A stretch of 63,842 bases of DNA from UMGS1889 sp900556055 (GCA_902463265.1 CABQEV010000011.1:1-63842); one strand, 5' to 3'; shown: positions 24,201 through 32,495, numbered from the stretch's first letter. Numbers and translations: made by a program. The notes: generated by a model not told the origin, from the sequence alone.

Positions 24201-25670
24201 ATCGGAAGCACTCAGGTAGCCTTTTTCTACTATAATACCGGTTATGTCGGCAGTTTGTTCCTTATATTTCACTGTTACAGTCTGGTCAGCATCCACTGTG
24301 TCGAATTTACCGTGAGAGAAACTGAAATCTTTCGAATTTTCTTCGCTGTAAGTAATATCCGCAGATGTGTTGTCGGAATATTGAACAGTTATAACAAGTC
24401 CCGAAGGGTCAAAGCTATCACCGACGTGATAACTTTTTTTAGACGGCTGTTGTTTCACTGAAATGCCTGTGACTGTTTTTTCAACTGGCGGAGCATAGTC
24501 AGCAGAAGAAAGCTCGGGACCGTTCGTAAAGTTTACTCCGCCGGTTGAAGCGCAGTTCTGCGTTGTTCTGCCGCTGAGATTTGAGTTTGTGGAGCCGATA
24601 AGAAGATAATCTTCGTTCTCAGCTCCCGAAACCGCACCGCTCGCTCCGCCTTTAGGGTCGTTCCATGTTGTGTCAGTAACATACCAGCTGTCGCCTATCT
24701 TGATGTTGTTCCACATATGTTCTTCGCCTGCATCTCCGTCAGTGAGAACGCAGGGTATGCCGCTTTTGTCGCACAGAACCTTCATTGCTCTTGCATATCC
24801 CTCGCATACAGGGCCATTTGTACCTGTTTTGCCCGTGAGTGCGCTTATGCATTCCCACGCATCGGGATAACTGCTCTGAGCAGCCGTAAGGTCAGGGCTT
24901 GTGTTGTATTCATTGTGATTTGTGAGCCATTCGTTGAAATACTTTACCTTTTGATAATCGGTTCCGCTTGCTCCGCCTATGATAGTATTCACCTTGCTGT
25001 CACGTTCGGAAATGGCAGTTTTTATTGCCGAGCTGTTCGGATATGCACTGCTGAACACGGAAAAATCTCCGCCGCTTATTGCCCAGTAAAAAGTGTAGTT
25101 ATTGCCGCTGTACGAAGTAAGTACATTTGTACTTCCGTCAAGCCAGAAAACTTCGGGGTGATCTCTGTCGAATGCATCATATGCAGCACGGATAGCCTTT
25201 TCAACATAGCTGACCTGAGTGCTGCTTGTAAGCGTAGCATTAACGATCTTTATGCATTTATACGATGTACCGTCACTTGTTGTAACAGTTTCATAAGCCG
25301 ATGTATCACCTATCAGATAGTCCTTTGTTCCGTCATTATCGGTCCATTCAACAAGGTCATTGTAGAACGATGTTATGTAGTCGGGAACGTCAATACGGTC
25401 TATCCAGTTCTGATGGTTTCCGCTTTTCAGATCAACAGTTCCCGTATTCAAGCTGAATAACATAAAGCGCGGAGCTGCCGCCGATGTTTCCGTACTGATA
25501 ATGCCGAGGGATTCAACGACAGGCTGATCTGCGTTTTCATCCTCTGCGCCCGCAATAACGCCGAACGGCACGTTCATGACCGCCAGAGCAGATGCCGTTA
25601 CCGATGCAAGCAGATCTGAATATCTGCGGCGGTGCTGTTTTCGTTTTCCTTCTTTTCCCAAGTTTATCAT
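21231..25670 (-). CDS. Large cell-surface protein: transglutaminase-like, Ig-like and zinc-ribbon-like repeats
   Basis: 1479 codons. N-terminal signal region KRKQHRRRYSDLLASVTASA ending near AGA; residues 240-345 transglutaminase-like with VCEGYARAMKVLCDKSGIPC, HMWNNIKIGDSWYVTDTTWND (Cys, His, Asp triad present); then bacterial Ig-like domains (SYHVGDSFDPSGLVI and YSAGESFDPTGLSIKVKY), MBG/YDG-type repeats, two CxxC stretches (TCTDCNTVLSS; CRLCNEKKDV; CTRCHEKNDV; CTVCGM), a globular domain, and a C-terminal membrane anchor ending RKKAEK without an LPXTG signal. Either ATG 25670 or TTG 25661 starts it; spacing from GAAAGG favours TTG. Probably anchored to the membrane outside the cell; crosslinking or peptidase-like activity is inferred. 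Confidence 0.75.
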   Translation of the reverse strand: MINLGKEGKRKQHRRRYSDLLASVTASALAVMNVPFGVIAGAEDENADQPVVESLGIISTETSAAAPRFMLFSLNTGTVDLKSGNHQNWIDRIDVPDYITSFYNDLVEWTDNDGTKDYLIGDTSAYETVTTSDGTSYKCIKIVNATLTSSTQVSYVEKAIRAAYDAFDRDHPEVFWLDGSTNVLTSYSGNNYTFYWAISGGDFSVFSSAYPNSSAIKTAISERDSKVNTIIGGASGTDYQKVKYFNEWLTNHNEYNTSPDLTAAQSSYPDAWECISALTGKTGTNGPVCEGYARAMKVLCDKSGIPCVLTDGDAGEEHMWNNIKIGDSWYVTDTTWNDPKGGASGAVSGAENEDYLLIGSTNSNLSGRTTQNCASTGGVNFTNGPELSSADYAPPVEKTVTGISVKQQPSKKSYHVGDSFDPSGLVITVQYSDNTSADITYSEENSKDFSFSHGKFDTVDADQTVTVKYKEQTADITGIIVEKGYLSASDFTFTPPSDLAYDGTRKIATVTAKKTGAGTVTVKYYKDDTETDPIAAGTYTVEIDVDEGVLYEGVSGLTDSSWTFTIGGTSLKNASVTVDNSKSYIYSNGTEIKPDVTVKLGSNVLTKGTDYTVSYENNINAGNAKVIVTGKNNYSGTASAIFTIKKATPIVTDVAAVGTVYTSTAPSNVLLTGITDTTGSFKLSGVSAFTAGTNDYSYIFTPDDNSNYTTASGNVSINAVSDDVQSISIISAPKKTDYSAGESFDPTGLSIKVKYQSGAEKNVSYTAANASSFTFTPALGTALTSSNTSVNAVYTENGKSASCSITINVGKAIPTVTVPTGITATYGQTLNELTLPSDANGAWAWLDNSLKSGNVGTNTFIAEYTPNNTADYSTVKKEVTVTVTPAPLTVDSASAVSRPYDKTNKAEASVNFSGIVNSETLEKNVDYTVSAEFDTPNAGTGKTVTVTVTMLNSEKAKNYALTNNTVKTAADISKIDPSAVIPSALVCSYKDGETPSLANVDLPAGWTWDNSSQMLIDGNNNCDVSFIPADTENYNTLHKTVTVNVVKTECEHIHTTETYSPVGAKCGDSVIKTITCTDCNTVLSSVTMIKEHEWDSAYTVDTPATCTTPGVKSIHCRLCNEKKDVTAIPALGHTGGTATCTEAAVCSVCLMPYGDPLGHSWDEAYSYDSAEHWHECTRCHEKNDVENHISDGGIVTTPATASTTGLKTYSCTVCGMIISTEVIPATGGGTVIDPPQPVQPSYPVPSYSGTSQTGNQPQIKDDNGKTGWAAIADAIASTDKGSVTIDLNGASSVPKNIIEEVAKRQIDLIIEVNKDIKWTVYGESITSPKMFKPGVTKGTKKIPADVISEVSGGNTVIQLSLAHNGEFGFDAVMSINLGSKYNGMYANLYYYNKNANTLELADCAEIANGNAQLMLTHASDWAIVISEQPTMVYEDINSSAGIMEASENSAPSAAMPLAVLAISAAAVITAVVLRKKAEK

Positions 25671-25846
25671 CCTTTCATTTGCATTTTATTTTGCCCATAC
25701 AGCCGAAAAATATAAGCAATTTGCAGTTATCGGATTATTACATAATTATATCACTATTCATAAATTTTGTCAATCGGTTTTAAAACAATTTCTTAAAAAA
25801 CAAGCAGATAACGATAAACAGCTTTTGTTATTATCTGCCGTATATA

Positions 25847-25900
25847 TATAATACTAAAGCCCCATTGAATTATGGGGATCTCCCGCCGCAAGGCCGCAGT
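25847..25900 (+). mobile_element. Partial MITE-like element, copy 5
   Basis: Left half only: TATAATACTAAAGCCCCATTG, then AATTATGGGGATCTCCCGCC and a diverged core. It lies between the divergent surface-protein and methyltransferase genes. The rest of 25671-26045 is AT-rich with no gene. Confidence 0.6.
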
Positions 25901-26045
25901 TCAGCATATCCGTTTCCTTTGATTTGTTGGTATTCACTTTTTCCTCCGAATATGATATTTTTATCGCTGTCAGCAGCAAAAACAAGCGTTATTTCATGAA
26001 AAATTGCAGCTTGCCCGCATTATATTACAGGATAGCCAAAATCCC

Positions 26046-26074
26046 TTTACATGGCAAAATCCGCATGATACAAT
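26046..26074 (+). promoter_or_regulatory. Methyltransferase promoter
   Basis: TTTACA (26046-26051), 17 bp, TACAAT (26069-26074); AAAGGAG follows before ATG 26106. Confidence 0.55.
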
Positions 26075-26105
26075 GTTATAACCATAAGAAAAGGAGCTGA
26101 AATAC

Positions 26106-26864
26106 ATGAAATCAATGGAAAAAGACTGGTACAAAAAGATCTGGACGCTCGACATCACAGATCAGTCCTGGGTGGAGGACACAAAGCGTCAGACAGATTT
26201 TCTCATCGAAAAGCTTGGGCTGAAAGGCGGCGAAAGGATACTCGACCTCGCCTGCGGTTTCGGACGGCATTCGCTTGAGCTTGCACGCCGCGGATTTGAC
26301 GTAACGGGCGCTGACATCACTTCCGACTACATAAAATATGCATCCGTGCAGGCAGAAAAGGAAAAACTCGGCGCACGGTTCATCTGTTCGGATATACGTG
26401 AGCTGAGCTTTGAAAACGAGTTTGATGCCGTGCTGAATATGGCTGACGGCGCAGTTGGATATCTCGAAAATGACGGGGAGAATTTAAAGATTTTCAAGGT
26501 CGTTTCCAAGGCGCTGAAGCACGGCGGAAAGCATTTTATGGACATAATGAACGCTGACTATGCCAAAACGCATTTTCCTTGCAGGCTCTGGGACGCAGGT
26601 GAAAAGTGCCTTACTCTGTCCGATTTCGAGTGGGACAGCAGCACAAAAACGCTGCTTTACGGTCAGGTCGATTACCGCTACGGCGATCCGCTGCCTAAGC
26701 CCGAAATGACAGAGGGAAATCCGATAAGGCTGTATTCGCCCGGCGAGATACAGAGCATATTCTCATCTCTCGGAATGAGGGTATATGCAGGCTATGCCGA
26801 TATCAGCGGAAAACCGTCATCGGAAAATGACATTCAGATGATGATATGCTCCGAGAAAATATGA
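26106..26864 (+). CDS. Class I SAM-dependent methyltransferase
   Basis: 252 aa. Motif I ILDLACGFGRHSLELARRG near residues 44-62, VTGADIT with the acidic ribose contact, then FICSDIRELSF and NMADGAVGYL. It belongs to the Methyltransf_25/11 group of small-molecule methyltransferases; the substrate is unknown. Monocistronic, start ATG 26106 with an AAGGAG site; MKSMEKDWYKK is consistent with the family N-terminus. Confidence 0.8.
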   Translation: MKSMEKDWYKKIWTLDITDQSWVEDTKRQTDFLIEKLGLKGGERILDLACGFGRHSLELARRGFDVTGADITSDYIKYASVQAEKEKLGARFICSDIRELSFENEFDAVLNMADGAVGYLENDGENLKIFKVVSKALKHGGKHFMDIMNADYAKTHFPCRLWDAGEKCLTLSDFEWDSSTKTLLYGQVDYRYGDPLPKPEMTEGNPIRLYSPGEIQSIFSSLGMRVYAGYADISGKPSSENDIQMMICSEKI

Positions 26865-26937
26865 GCAAAAACGAGGTCAGACTATCATGAAATTATATTT
26901 CGGAAATGCAGTAACAACGGTCTTGTGTCCGAACGTG

Positions 26938-27081
26938 TCATCTCCGAGCTGAGTTATCATCATCGAAAAATGTCAGCGAGAATAATTTCCCGTCCCACGA
27001 AAGCTTTGCATATCCGCCGAGATCTACCGAAAATCCGCCGACGGCAGACAGAATTTCGTGAGCAGTCTTTTTGTGATCCAT
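26938..27081 (-). CDS. Possible 47-aa protein with its own regulated promoter
   Basis: ATG 27081 preceded by AAGGGA; product begins MDHKKTAHEILSAVGGFSVD and ends FDDDNSARR. Upstream on the minus strand is TAGACA-17-TATAAT (about 27150-27175) followed by a 16-bp palindrome ATGAAAT-CA-ATTTCAT (27124-27139). It may be a truncated gene: the start is faintly like a PTS EIIB N-terminus (EILSAVGG), but nothing after that fits. Confidence 0.35.
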   Translation of the reverse strand: MDHKKTAHEILSAVGGFSVDLGGYAKLSWDGKLFSLTFFDDDNSARR

Positions 27082-27249
27082 ACCCGATCCCTTTTTCATG
27101 TTGTTTTTTGTTTCACTTTTTATATGAAATCAATTTCATTTGCCGATCAGATTATACAACATATATTTCACTTTGTCTATTGACGATCTATCATCATAAA
27201 CAAAATATTATCCGCCGTCATAAGCCGCGAACATTATTCATAGTATGGC

Positions 27250-27278
27250 TTGATTTTTCAGCCGATCTGCGGTATCAT
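27250..27278 (+). promoter_or_regulatory. rfbB promoter
   Basis: TTGATT (27250-27255), 17 bp, TATCAT (27273-27278), 30 bp before ATG. Confidence 0.5.
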
Positions 27279-27307
27279 AATATCATATGACCGAAAGGAA
27301 AGATAGT

Positions 27308-28261
27308 ATGAACGTGCTTGTAACAGGCGGCGCAGGCTTTATCGGCTGCAATTTTATCCGCCATATGATAAAAAATCACCCGGGATATCGGATCGTCTGC
27401 ATCGACAGCCTGACCTATGCTGGGGATATGAACAATCTCGCCGATGTGATGAGCTTGGAAAATTTTGCATTTTATAAGGCGGATATCACCGACAGGAATG
27501 CCGTTTACGGGATATTTGAGTCGGAACGTCCCGATATCGCCGTGAATTTCGCCGCAGAAAGCCACGTTGACCGTTCGCTCGATGATCCCGAAATATTCCT
27601 GAAAACAAACATCATGGGAACATCTGTCATCATGGACGCATGCCTGAAATACGGCGCAAAGCGTTTTCATCAGATCTCGACAGATGAGGTTTACGGCGAT
27701 CTGCCGCTTGACCGCCCCGACCTGCTGTTTACGGAGGACTCGCCGCTCCGTCCGTCCAGCCCATATTCAGCGTCGAAAACGTCCGCAGACCTGCTCGCTG
27801 CGGCGTATCACAGGACCTACGGGCTGAACGTCACCATATCCCGCTGCTCGAACAATTACGGTCCTTGCCAGCATACGGAAAAGCTTATCCCGCTGATGAT
27901 AACGAACGCCCTTGCCGACAAGCCCCTGCCCGTCTACGGAAGCGGCGAAAATGTCAGGGACTGGATACACGTTTCCGACCACTGCTCCGCCGTTGACCTT
28001 ATTATCCACAGCGGCAGAAACGGCGAAATATACAACATCGGCGGCAGCTGCGAAATGCGCAATATTGACATCGTCCGCCTTATCTGCCGTGAGCTTGGGA
28101 AGCCCGAAACGCTCATATCCCATGTTGCCGACCGAAAGGGACATGACCTCAGATATGCGATCGACAGCTCAAAGCTCCGCAGTGAACTCGGCTGGTATCC
28201 CAAGATAAAATTTGCGGACGGGATAAGGGACACGATCGAATATTACAAAGTATTAGCATAG
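27308..28261 (+). CDS. rfbB: dTDP-glucose 4,6-dehydratase
   Basis: 317 aa, extended SDR: NAD site TGGAGFIGCNF at residues 7-17, DSLTYAG, active-site S/T-D-E (QISTDEVYGDL) and Y-x3-K (YSASKTSADL), NNYGPCQHTEKLIP, VRDWIHVSDHC. It converts dTDP-glucose to dTDP-4-keto-6-deoxyglucose, the rhamnose-pathway precursor. Slightly shorter than usual at its C-terminus (family about 330-360). Start ATG 27308 after AAAGGAAAG; the upstream in-frame ATG lacks a site. No other rml genes are adjacent, so it is an orphan here. Confidence 0.9.
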   Translation: MNVLVTGGAGFIGCNFIRHMIKNHPGYRIVCIDSLTYAGDMNNLADVMSLENFAFYKADITDRNAVYGIFESERPDIAVNFAAESHVDRSLDDPEIFLKTNIMGTSVIMDACLKYGAKRFHQISTDEVYGDLPLDRPDLLFTEDSPLRPSSPYSASKTSADLLAAAYHRTYGLNVTISRCSNNYGPCQHTEKLIPLMITNALADKPLPVYGSGENVRDWIHVSDHCSAVDLIIHSGRNGEIYNIGGSCEMRNIDIVRLICRELGKPETLISHVADRKGHDLRYAIDSSKLRSELGWYPKIKFADGIRDTIEYYKVLA

Positions 28262-28285
28262 GATAACTGCTAAAATATGCTTTAA

Positions 28286-28333
28286 ATCTCCATAAATGCG
28301 CATTAAAGCTTGCATATTTATGGGGATTTTTCT
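28286..28333 (+). terminator. Terminator after rfbB
   Basis: AATCTCCATAAATGCGC and GCATATTTATGGGGATTTTT form an imperfect stem followed by T residues. Confidence 0.6.
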
Positions 28334-28342
28334 TGAAATAAA

Positions 28343-28400
28343 TTAGCATTGACTAACCGGTATATACGTGCTATAATGTAGATAAGTTAGCAACAGCTAA
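28343..28400 (+). promoter_or_regulatory. Enolase promoter with two TTAGC-type operators
   Basis: TTGACT (28349-28354), 17 bp, TATAAT (28372-28377). TTAGCATTGACTAA (28343-28356) covers the -35 and TTAGCAACAGCTAA (28387-28400) lies just after the -10. The same palindrome type (TTAGCATTTGCTAA, 30679-30692) sits after the -10 of the membrane protein gene at 29980-30654. An untranslated leader of about 150 nt follows. Confidence 0.6.
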
Positions 28401-28552
28401 TGTGAATGGATCATGCAGGCTGCATCTCTTTTTACCGGAGCTTCAACGGTTGAGATCATACAGGGCGGAAGCTTCAGCCGCCTTATAGCAAGGAAATCTG
28501 CCGTTAATCGGCATTTTTCCGAGTCTGCAAATTATTTTTGGAGGTCATGATA

Positions 28553-29848
28553 ATGGTTTATACAGCAATTGAAAAAGTAATAGGAAGAGAGATCCTCGAT
28601 TCCAGAGGAAACCCCACAGTAGAGGCTGAAGTCTATCTCGCAGACGGCACGATAGGCAGAGGAACAGCTCCCAGCGGCGCATCGACAGGCGAATTCGAAG
28701 CCCTCGAGCTTCGTGACGGCGATAAGTCCAGATATGGCGGCAAGGGCGTTTCCAAGGCAGCTGAAAATATCAACACTATCATAAACGACGCTGTTAAGGG
28801 CATCGACGCTTGCGATACCTATGCAGTTGACAAGGCTATGATCGACGCTGACGGCACAAAGGACAAGTCCAAGCTGGGCGCAAACGCTATCCTTGCAGTT
28901 TCCATCGCAGCAGCAAGAGCGGCATCTATCGCACTCGACATTCCCCTTTACAGATTTCTCGGCGGCGTAACCGGCAACAGACTTCCCGTTCCTATGATGA
29001 ACATTCTGAACGGCGGCGCACACGCTGCAAACACAGTTGACGTTCAGGAATTTATGATCATGCCCGTAGGCGCTCCCTCCTTCAAGGAAGCTCTCAGACA
29101 GTGCGCAGAGGTTTTCCACGCACTTGCAGCTCTCCTGAAATCCAAGGGACTTGCTACATCAGTAGGCGATGAGGGCGGATTTGCTCCCGACCTTGCAAGC
29201 GATGAAGAAGCTATCCGGTATATCCTCGAAGCTGTAAAGAACGCAGGATATGAGCCGGGCAAGGACTTCATGATCGCTATGGACGCTGCATCAAGCGAAT
29301 GGAAGGGTTCAAAGAAGGGCGAATATGTCCTCCCCAAGGCAGGCACAAAGTTCACATCCGCAGAGCTTATCGAACACTGGAAGAAGCTCGTTGAAAAGTA
29401 CCCGATCATTTCTATCGAGGACGCTCTCGATGAAGAGGACTGGGAGGGCTGGCAGCTCCTTACAAAGGAACTCGGCGGCAAGGTACAGCTCGTAGGCGAC
29501 GACCTGTTCGTTACAAATACAGAGCGTCTTTCCAAGGGAATTTCACTCGGCTGCGGAAACTCTATTCTTATCAAGCTCAACCAGATCGGTTCCGTTTCCG
29601 AGACTCTCGAAGCTATCAAGATGGCTCACAAGGCAGGATATACCGCAATTTCCTCACACCGTTCGGGTGAAACAGCAGATACTACCATCGCTGACCTCGC
29701 AGTTGCGCTGAACACCTGCCAGATCAAGACAGGCGCACCCAGCAGAAGCGAACGTGTTGCTAAGTACAATCAGCTGCTCAGAATTGAGGAAGAGCTTGGT
29801 GCAAGTGCTGTATATCCCGGAATGGCTGCATTCAATGTAAAGAGATAG
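28553..29848 (+). CDS. eno: Enolase (phosphopyruvate hydratase)
   Basis: 431 aa, full length. It interconverts 2-phosphoglycerate and phosphoenolpyruvate in glycolysis. Visible: REILDSRGNPTVEAEVYL, GASTGEFEALELRDGD, metal ligands in AMDAASSEW, SIEDALDEEDW and LVGDDLFVTN, the signature ILIKLNQIGSVSETLEA, and catalytic-Lys and His region SHRSGETAD. Start ATG 28553: GGAGG lies 8 nt upstream, while ATG 28547 is too near. Codon usage is strongly biased as in highly expressed genes. Its promoter carries unusual paired palindromes. Confidence 0.97.
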   Translation: MVYTAIEKVIGREILDSRGNPTVEAEVYLADGTIGRGTAPSGASTGEFEALELRDGDKSRYGGKGVSKAAENINTIINDAVKGIDACDTYAVDKAMIDADGTKDKSKLGANAILAVSIAAARAASIALDIPLYRFLGGVTGNRLPVPMMNILNGGAHAANTVDVQEFMIMPVGAPSFKEALRQCAEVFHALAALLKSKGLATSVGDEGGFAPDLASDEEAIRYILEAVKNAGYEPGKDFMIAMDAASSEWKGSKKGEYVLPKAGTKFTSAELIEHWKKLVEKYPIISIEDALDEEDWEGWQLLTKELGGKVQLVGDDLFVTNTERLSKGISLGCGNSILIKLNQIGSVSETLEAIKMAHKAGYTAISSHRSGETADTTIADLAVALNTCQIKTGAPSRSERVAKYNQLLRIEEELGASAVYPGMAAFNVKR

Positions 29849-29877
29849 ATCTCCAAATTCCGATAATCCCACCTCAA

Positions 29878-29905
29878 ATCCTGCCGTGCAATAGTGCGGC
29901 AGGAT
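29878..29905 (+). terminator. Enolase terminator
   Basis: ATCCTGCCG/CGGCAGGAT stem followed by ATTTT. Confidence 0.75.
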
Positions 29906-29923
29906 ATTTTCCGCCAACCAAAA

Positions 29924-29963
29924 ACATCTCCCGAGCGGCATTGCAAAGCCTTTCGGGAGATGT
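29924..29963. terminator. Bidirectional terminator
   Basis: ACATCTCCCGA (29924-29934) and TCGGGAGATGT (29953-29963), T-rich on both sides; ends the minus-strand membrane protein gene. Confidence 0.7.
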
Positions 29964-29979
29964 CTTTTTATCGGTATAT

Positions 29980-30654
29980 TCAGCCCTTTTTCACCGAGAA
30001 TACAAGCATCACGGCGAACCATATTATCATGCTCTCGCTCATCAGTCCGTTGGTAAATCCGATCCTGAACGCGCTGTCGGGCATAAGCATTTTCACGATA
30101 TACAGCACCCCGTAGATCACGAGAACATTCGTGAACGCCATCGCTTTCGGGAACTCCGTTTTTCCCCTGATCTGAAGTATGAACCAATATATGAACGGCG
30201 GCAGCATGAACACCTCGCTCAGCATCACGATCCACGACAAATGCGAGAAAAGCGCCTCGCAGGCAGGCAGCGCAGCATCGGCATAGCCGTTGTTTTTCAT
30301 CCACGAATAGAGATAAAGTATCATTATATAGAAAATATGCAGGCAGAGCCACGGCGTAAGCCCGTAGATATTCAGCGTCCGGTAGATGTCGGCTGACTTT
30401 TTGTCGGTGATGAATTTTCCCGCCGCAAACAGTCCGACCCCGTAGAAAATTATTCCCGGGAATGCAAGAAGCATCGCAAGCGAGTTTCTCCACGGCGCAA
30501 TTGACACAGCACCATCGGTCAGCCAGAAAAGTTCGCCGCTGTGCGCCGTATCGCCGTAGATCATAAGCCAGTCGCCCGAGCCGAAGCATATGCAGCCGAG
30601 CATTCCGAAGATGAAAGAGATGATAAGCGTCCGCTTTCTGTTTTCTTTGTTCAT
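29980..30654 (-). CDS. Six-span membrane protein (DUF6796-like)
   Basis: 224 aa with about six membrane segments: TLIISFIFGMLGCICFGSG, NSLAMLLAFPGIIFYGVG, PWLCLHIFYIMILYLYSW, WIVMLSEVFMLPPFIYWFI, AFTNVLVIYGVLYIVKML and ESMIIWFAVMLVFSV. It resembles a family I remember as DUF6796, without known function. Its promoter (TTGACA 30721-30726 and TATAAT 30697-30702 on the minus strand, 18 bp) is followed by TTAGCATTTGCTAA, shared with the enolase promoter, so the two are probably controlled by one TetR- or MarR-like regulator not present here. Confidence 0.6.
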   Translation of the reverse strand: MNKENRKRTLIISFIFGMLGCICFGSGDWLMIYGDTAHSGELFWLTDGAVSIAPWRNSLAMLLAFPGIIFYGVGLFAAGKFITDKKSADIYRTLNIYGLTPWLCLHIFYIMILYLYSWMKNNGYADAALPACEALFSHLSWIVMLSEVFMLPPFIYWFILQIRGKTEFPKAMAFTNVLVIYGVLYIVKMLMPDSAFRIGFTNGLMSESMIIWFAVMLVFSVKKG

Positions 30655-30678
30655 GTGTATCTATTCCCTTGCTTTAAG

Positions 30679-30726
30679 TTAGCATTTGCTAATACAATTA
30701 TATCACTATCAGCATATTATTGTCAA
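30679..30726 (-). promoter_or_regulatory. Promoter and operator of the membrane protein gene
   Basis: Minus strand TTGACA-18-TATAAT with TTAGCATTTGCTAA (30679-30692) directly downstream of the -10. Confidence 0.6.
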
Positions 30727-30789
30727 TATGTTTTTTTGCGGGCATCTTTATAATGCACAAAAAGTCAGTAAATCCGACCTAAGCGGATA

Positions 30790-30818
30790 TTGAATATGCC
30801 GAAAATCAGGCATATAAT
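30790..30818 (+). promoter_or_regulatory. Promoter of the solute-binding lipoprotein gene
   Basis: TTGAAT (30790-30795), 17 bp, TATAAT (30813-30818). Confidence 0.6.
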
Positions 30819-30872
30819 TATATTAACGAAAAACGCAGCTGCACAAAATCAATAGAAAAGGAATGTCGGACC

Positions 30873-32288
30873 ATGAAAAACCTCAAAAAGATCATTGCAT
30901 TTATATCGGCTGTTTCCATGACGGCGGGACTTTCCGCCTGCGCCGGCTCATCAGACAGCACGCCCACAGAAACAGCGGAAACAACTACCGCCCTCACCGT
31001 TGCCGTAAACACCGAAACTCTTGCTCCCGAGCAGCAGGAACAGGTAGCGGATATCGCCGATTCGCTGACAGGCGAGCTGGAAAACAAGACCGTCAAGTGG
31101 CTCTCGTTCTATGATCCGTGGCATCCAACGGGTGCGGGAAACACAAAGCCTGTTTCCGTTGAGCTTTTCGAGAAGAAATACGGCGGCGAGATCGAATACT
31201 ATGCATCGTCATGGTCAACCATCTACACCGACCTTTCGACATATGTTCTGGGCGGCGAGGGCATCGACTTCTTCCCCGCACCGGAGGCTGTCCCCAAGTG
31301 CGTTATGAACAACATGACGCAGAGCTTCGACAGCTATATCGACTGGACAAATCCTCTCTGGGAGGGCGTAAAAAGCTACAACGACAGCTTTGCGATAAAC
31401 GGCAGCCACTATCTTATCGTCTGCCAGCCTGTTGAGGGATATGTCGTTTACTACAACCGCAAGACAGTTGAGGAAAACGGCCTTGAAGATCCCGCAGAGC
31501 TTTACGCAAACGGCGAATGGACAATGAGCAAATTCAAGGATATGCTGACTGAATTTGTCGATAACGATAACGGAAAATACGGTCTTGACGGCTGGTTCAA
31601 TGCCGCTCCGATCTATCTGGCAGGCGGCGTTCCGACCATATCCATGAAGGACGGAAAGGTAGTCAGCAACCTTGCAGACGCAAATCTCGAGCGCATGATG
31701 GCTTTTGAATACGACCTCAGCAAGAACGGTCTTATCCTCGATAAATCCCTGTTCGGCTGGCAGCCGCAGATACAGTACATGGGCGAGGGCAAGGAGCTTT
31801 TCTACATAAGCGGACTTTACGAGATCGAATCCTCGCCCGATATCTGGACAAAAACATTCGGCGAACAGTCTGACGTTTTCTTTGTTCCCGTTCCCCGTGA
31901 TGAAGATGCGGATAAGTATTACTACAATGCGGAGTTCGACTGCTACAATCTCTGCCGAGGCGCACAGAATCCCGAGGGCGTTGCACGTCTTATGGAATGT
32001 GTCATTGCGTCCTATAATGATGAAAATGCGCAGGCTATCAGCGACAAGAAGCATATTGACGATTACGGCTGGTCGCAGGATATGATAGATATGCGCAATG
32101 AGGTACGCAGACTTACCCGTGAAAATCCCGTAAGAGATCTCTACGGCGGTCTGCCCGATGATATCTCATCTATTATATCGAATGCAATAAGCGAGCCTCT
32201 GAACGGCAACGATTGGTATTCCGTAAGGGAATCCATCGCAGACGCTGTGCAGAAGGGCGTTGACAGCGCAAATTCACAGCTTTCATAA
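30873..32288 (+). CDS. ABC-type extracellular solute-binding lipoprotein (sugar type)
   Basis: 471 aa. Lipoprotein signal with lipobox GLSAC (Cys about 23), a Thr/Glu-rich linker, then a type-1 solute-binding fold: LFEKKYGGEIEYYASSW, VEGYVVYYNRKTVEENGLED, WTMSKFKDMLTEF, a pattern of carbohydrate-binding proteins. No permease or ATPase genes are adjacent, so it either serves a transporter encoded elsewhere or acts as a surface carbohydrate-binding protein with the neighbouring cellulase. The start ATG follows AAAAGGAATG. Terminator at 32329-32362. Confidence 0.85.
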   Translation: MKNLKKIIAFISAVSMTAGLSACAGSSDSTPTETAETTTALTVAVNTETLAPEQQEQVADIADSLTGELENKTVKWLSFYDPWHPTGAGNTKPVSVELFEKKYGGEIEYYASSWSTIYTDLSTYVLGGEGIDFFPAPEAVPKCVMNNMTQSFDSYIDWTNPLWEGVKSYNDSFAINGSHYLIVCQPVEGYVVYYNRKTVEENGLEDPAELYANGEWTMSKFKDMLTEFVDNDNGKYGLDGWFNAAPIYLAGGVPTISMKDGKVVSNLADANLERMMAFEYDLSKNGLILDKSLFGWQPQIQYMGEGKELFYISGLYEIESSPDIWTKTFGEQSDVFFVPVPRDEDADKYYYNAEFDCYNLCRGAQNPEGVARLMECVIASYNDENAQAISDKKHIDDYGWSQDMIDMRNEVRRLTRENPVRDLYGGLPDDISSIISNAISEPLNGNDWYSVRESIADAVQKGVDSANSQLS

Positions 32289-32328
32289 TCACTTTTTCCT
32301 ATACGGGGGTTCCCCTTCCCCCATCGCC

Positions 32329-32362
32329 TATCCGATACATGATACATCTCATGTATCGGATA
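32329..32362 (+). terminator. Terminator after the solute-binding gene
   Basis: TATCCGATACAT/ATGTATCGGATA stem followed by ATTTT. Confidence 0.75.
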
Positions 32363-32393
32363 ATTTTATGAAAATGCACAAAAATTTCTTTTA

Positions 32394-32427
32394 TGGTAAC
32401 GATTACATCATAATTATGTGCTATAAT
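32394..32427 (+). promoter_or_regulatory. Cellulase promoter with a cre-like dyad
   Basis: TGGTAACGATTACA (32394-32407) fits the catabolite-responsive consensus with one mismatch and overlaps where the -35 should be; TATAAT lies at 32422-32427. A LacI/CcpA-type regulator could control the cellulase here. Confidence 0.5.
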
Positions 32428-32495
32428 GATCTCAAATAATAAGCAAAGCCATAATTCAACGGGTTTTGGATTTAATCATTTGGAGGAATAATATC

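Noticed and set aside
26925..27290. 121-aa ORF on the + strand after the methyltransferase gene
   Set aside because: Atypical composition, no ribosome site, and overlaps promoter and operator sequences on the other strand.
31215..32054. Long ORFs antisense to the solute-binding, enolase and cellulase genes
   Set aside because: They are reverse-frame shadows of clear genes with biased codons; no ribosome sites or motifs.
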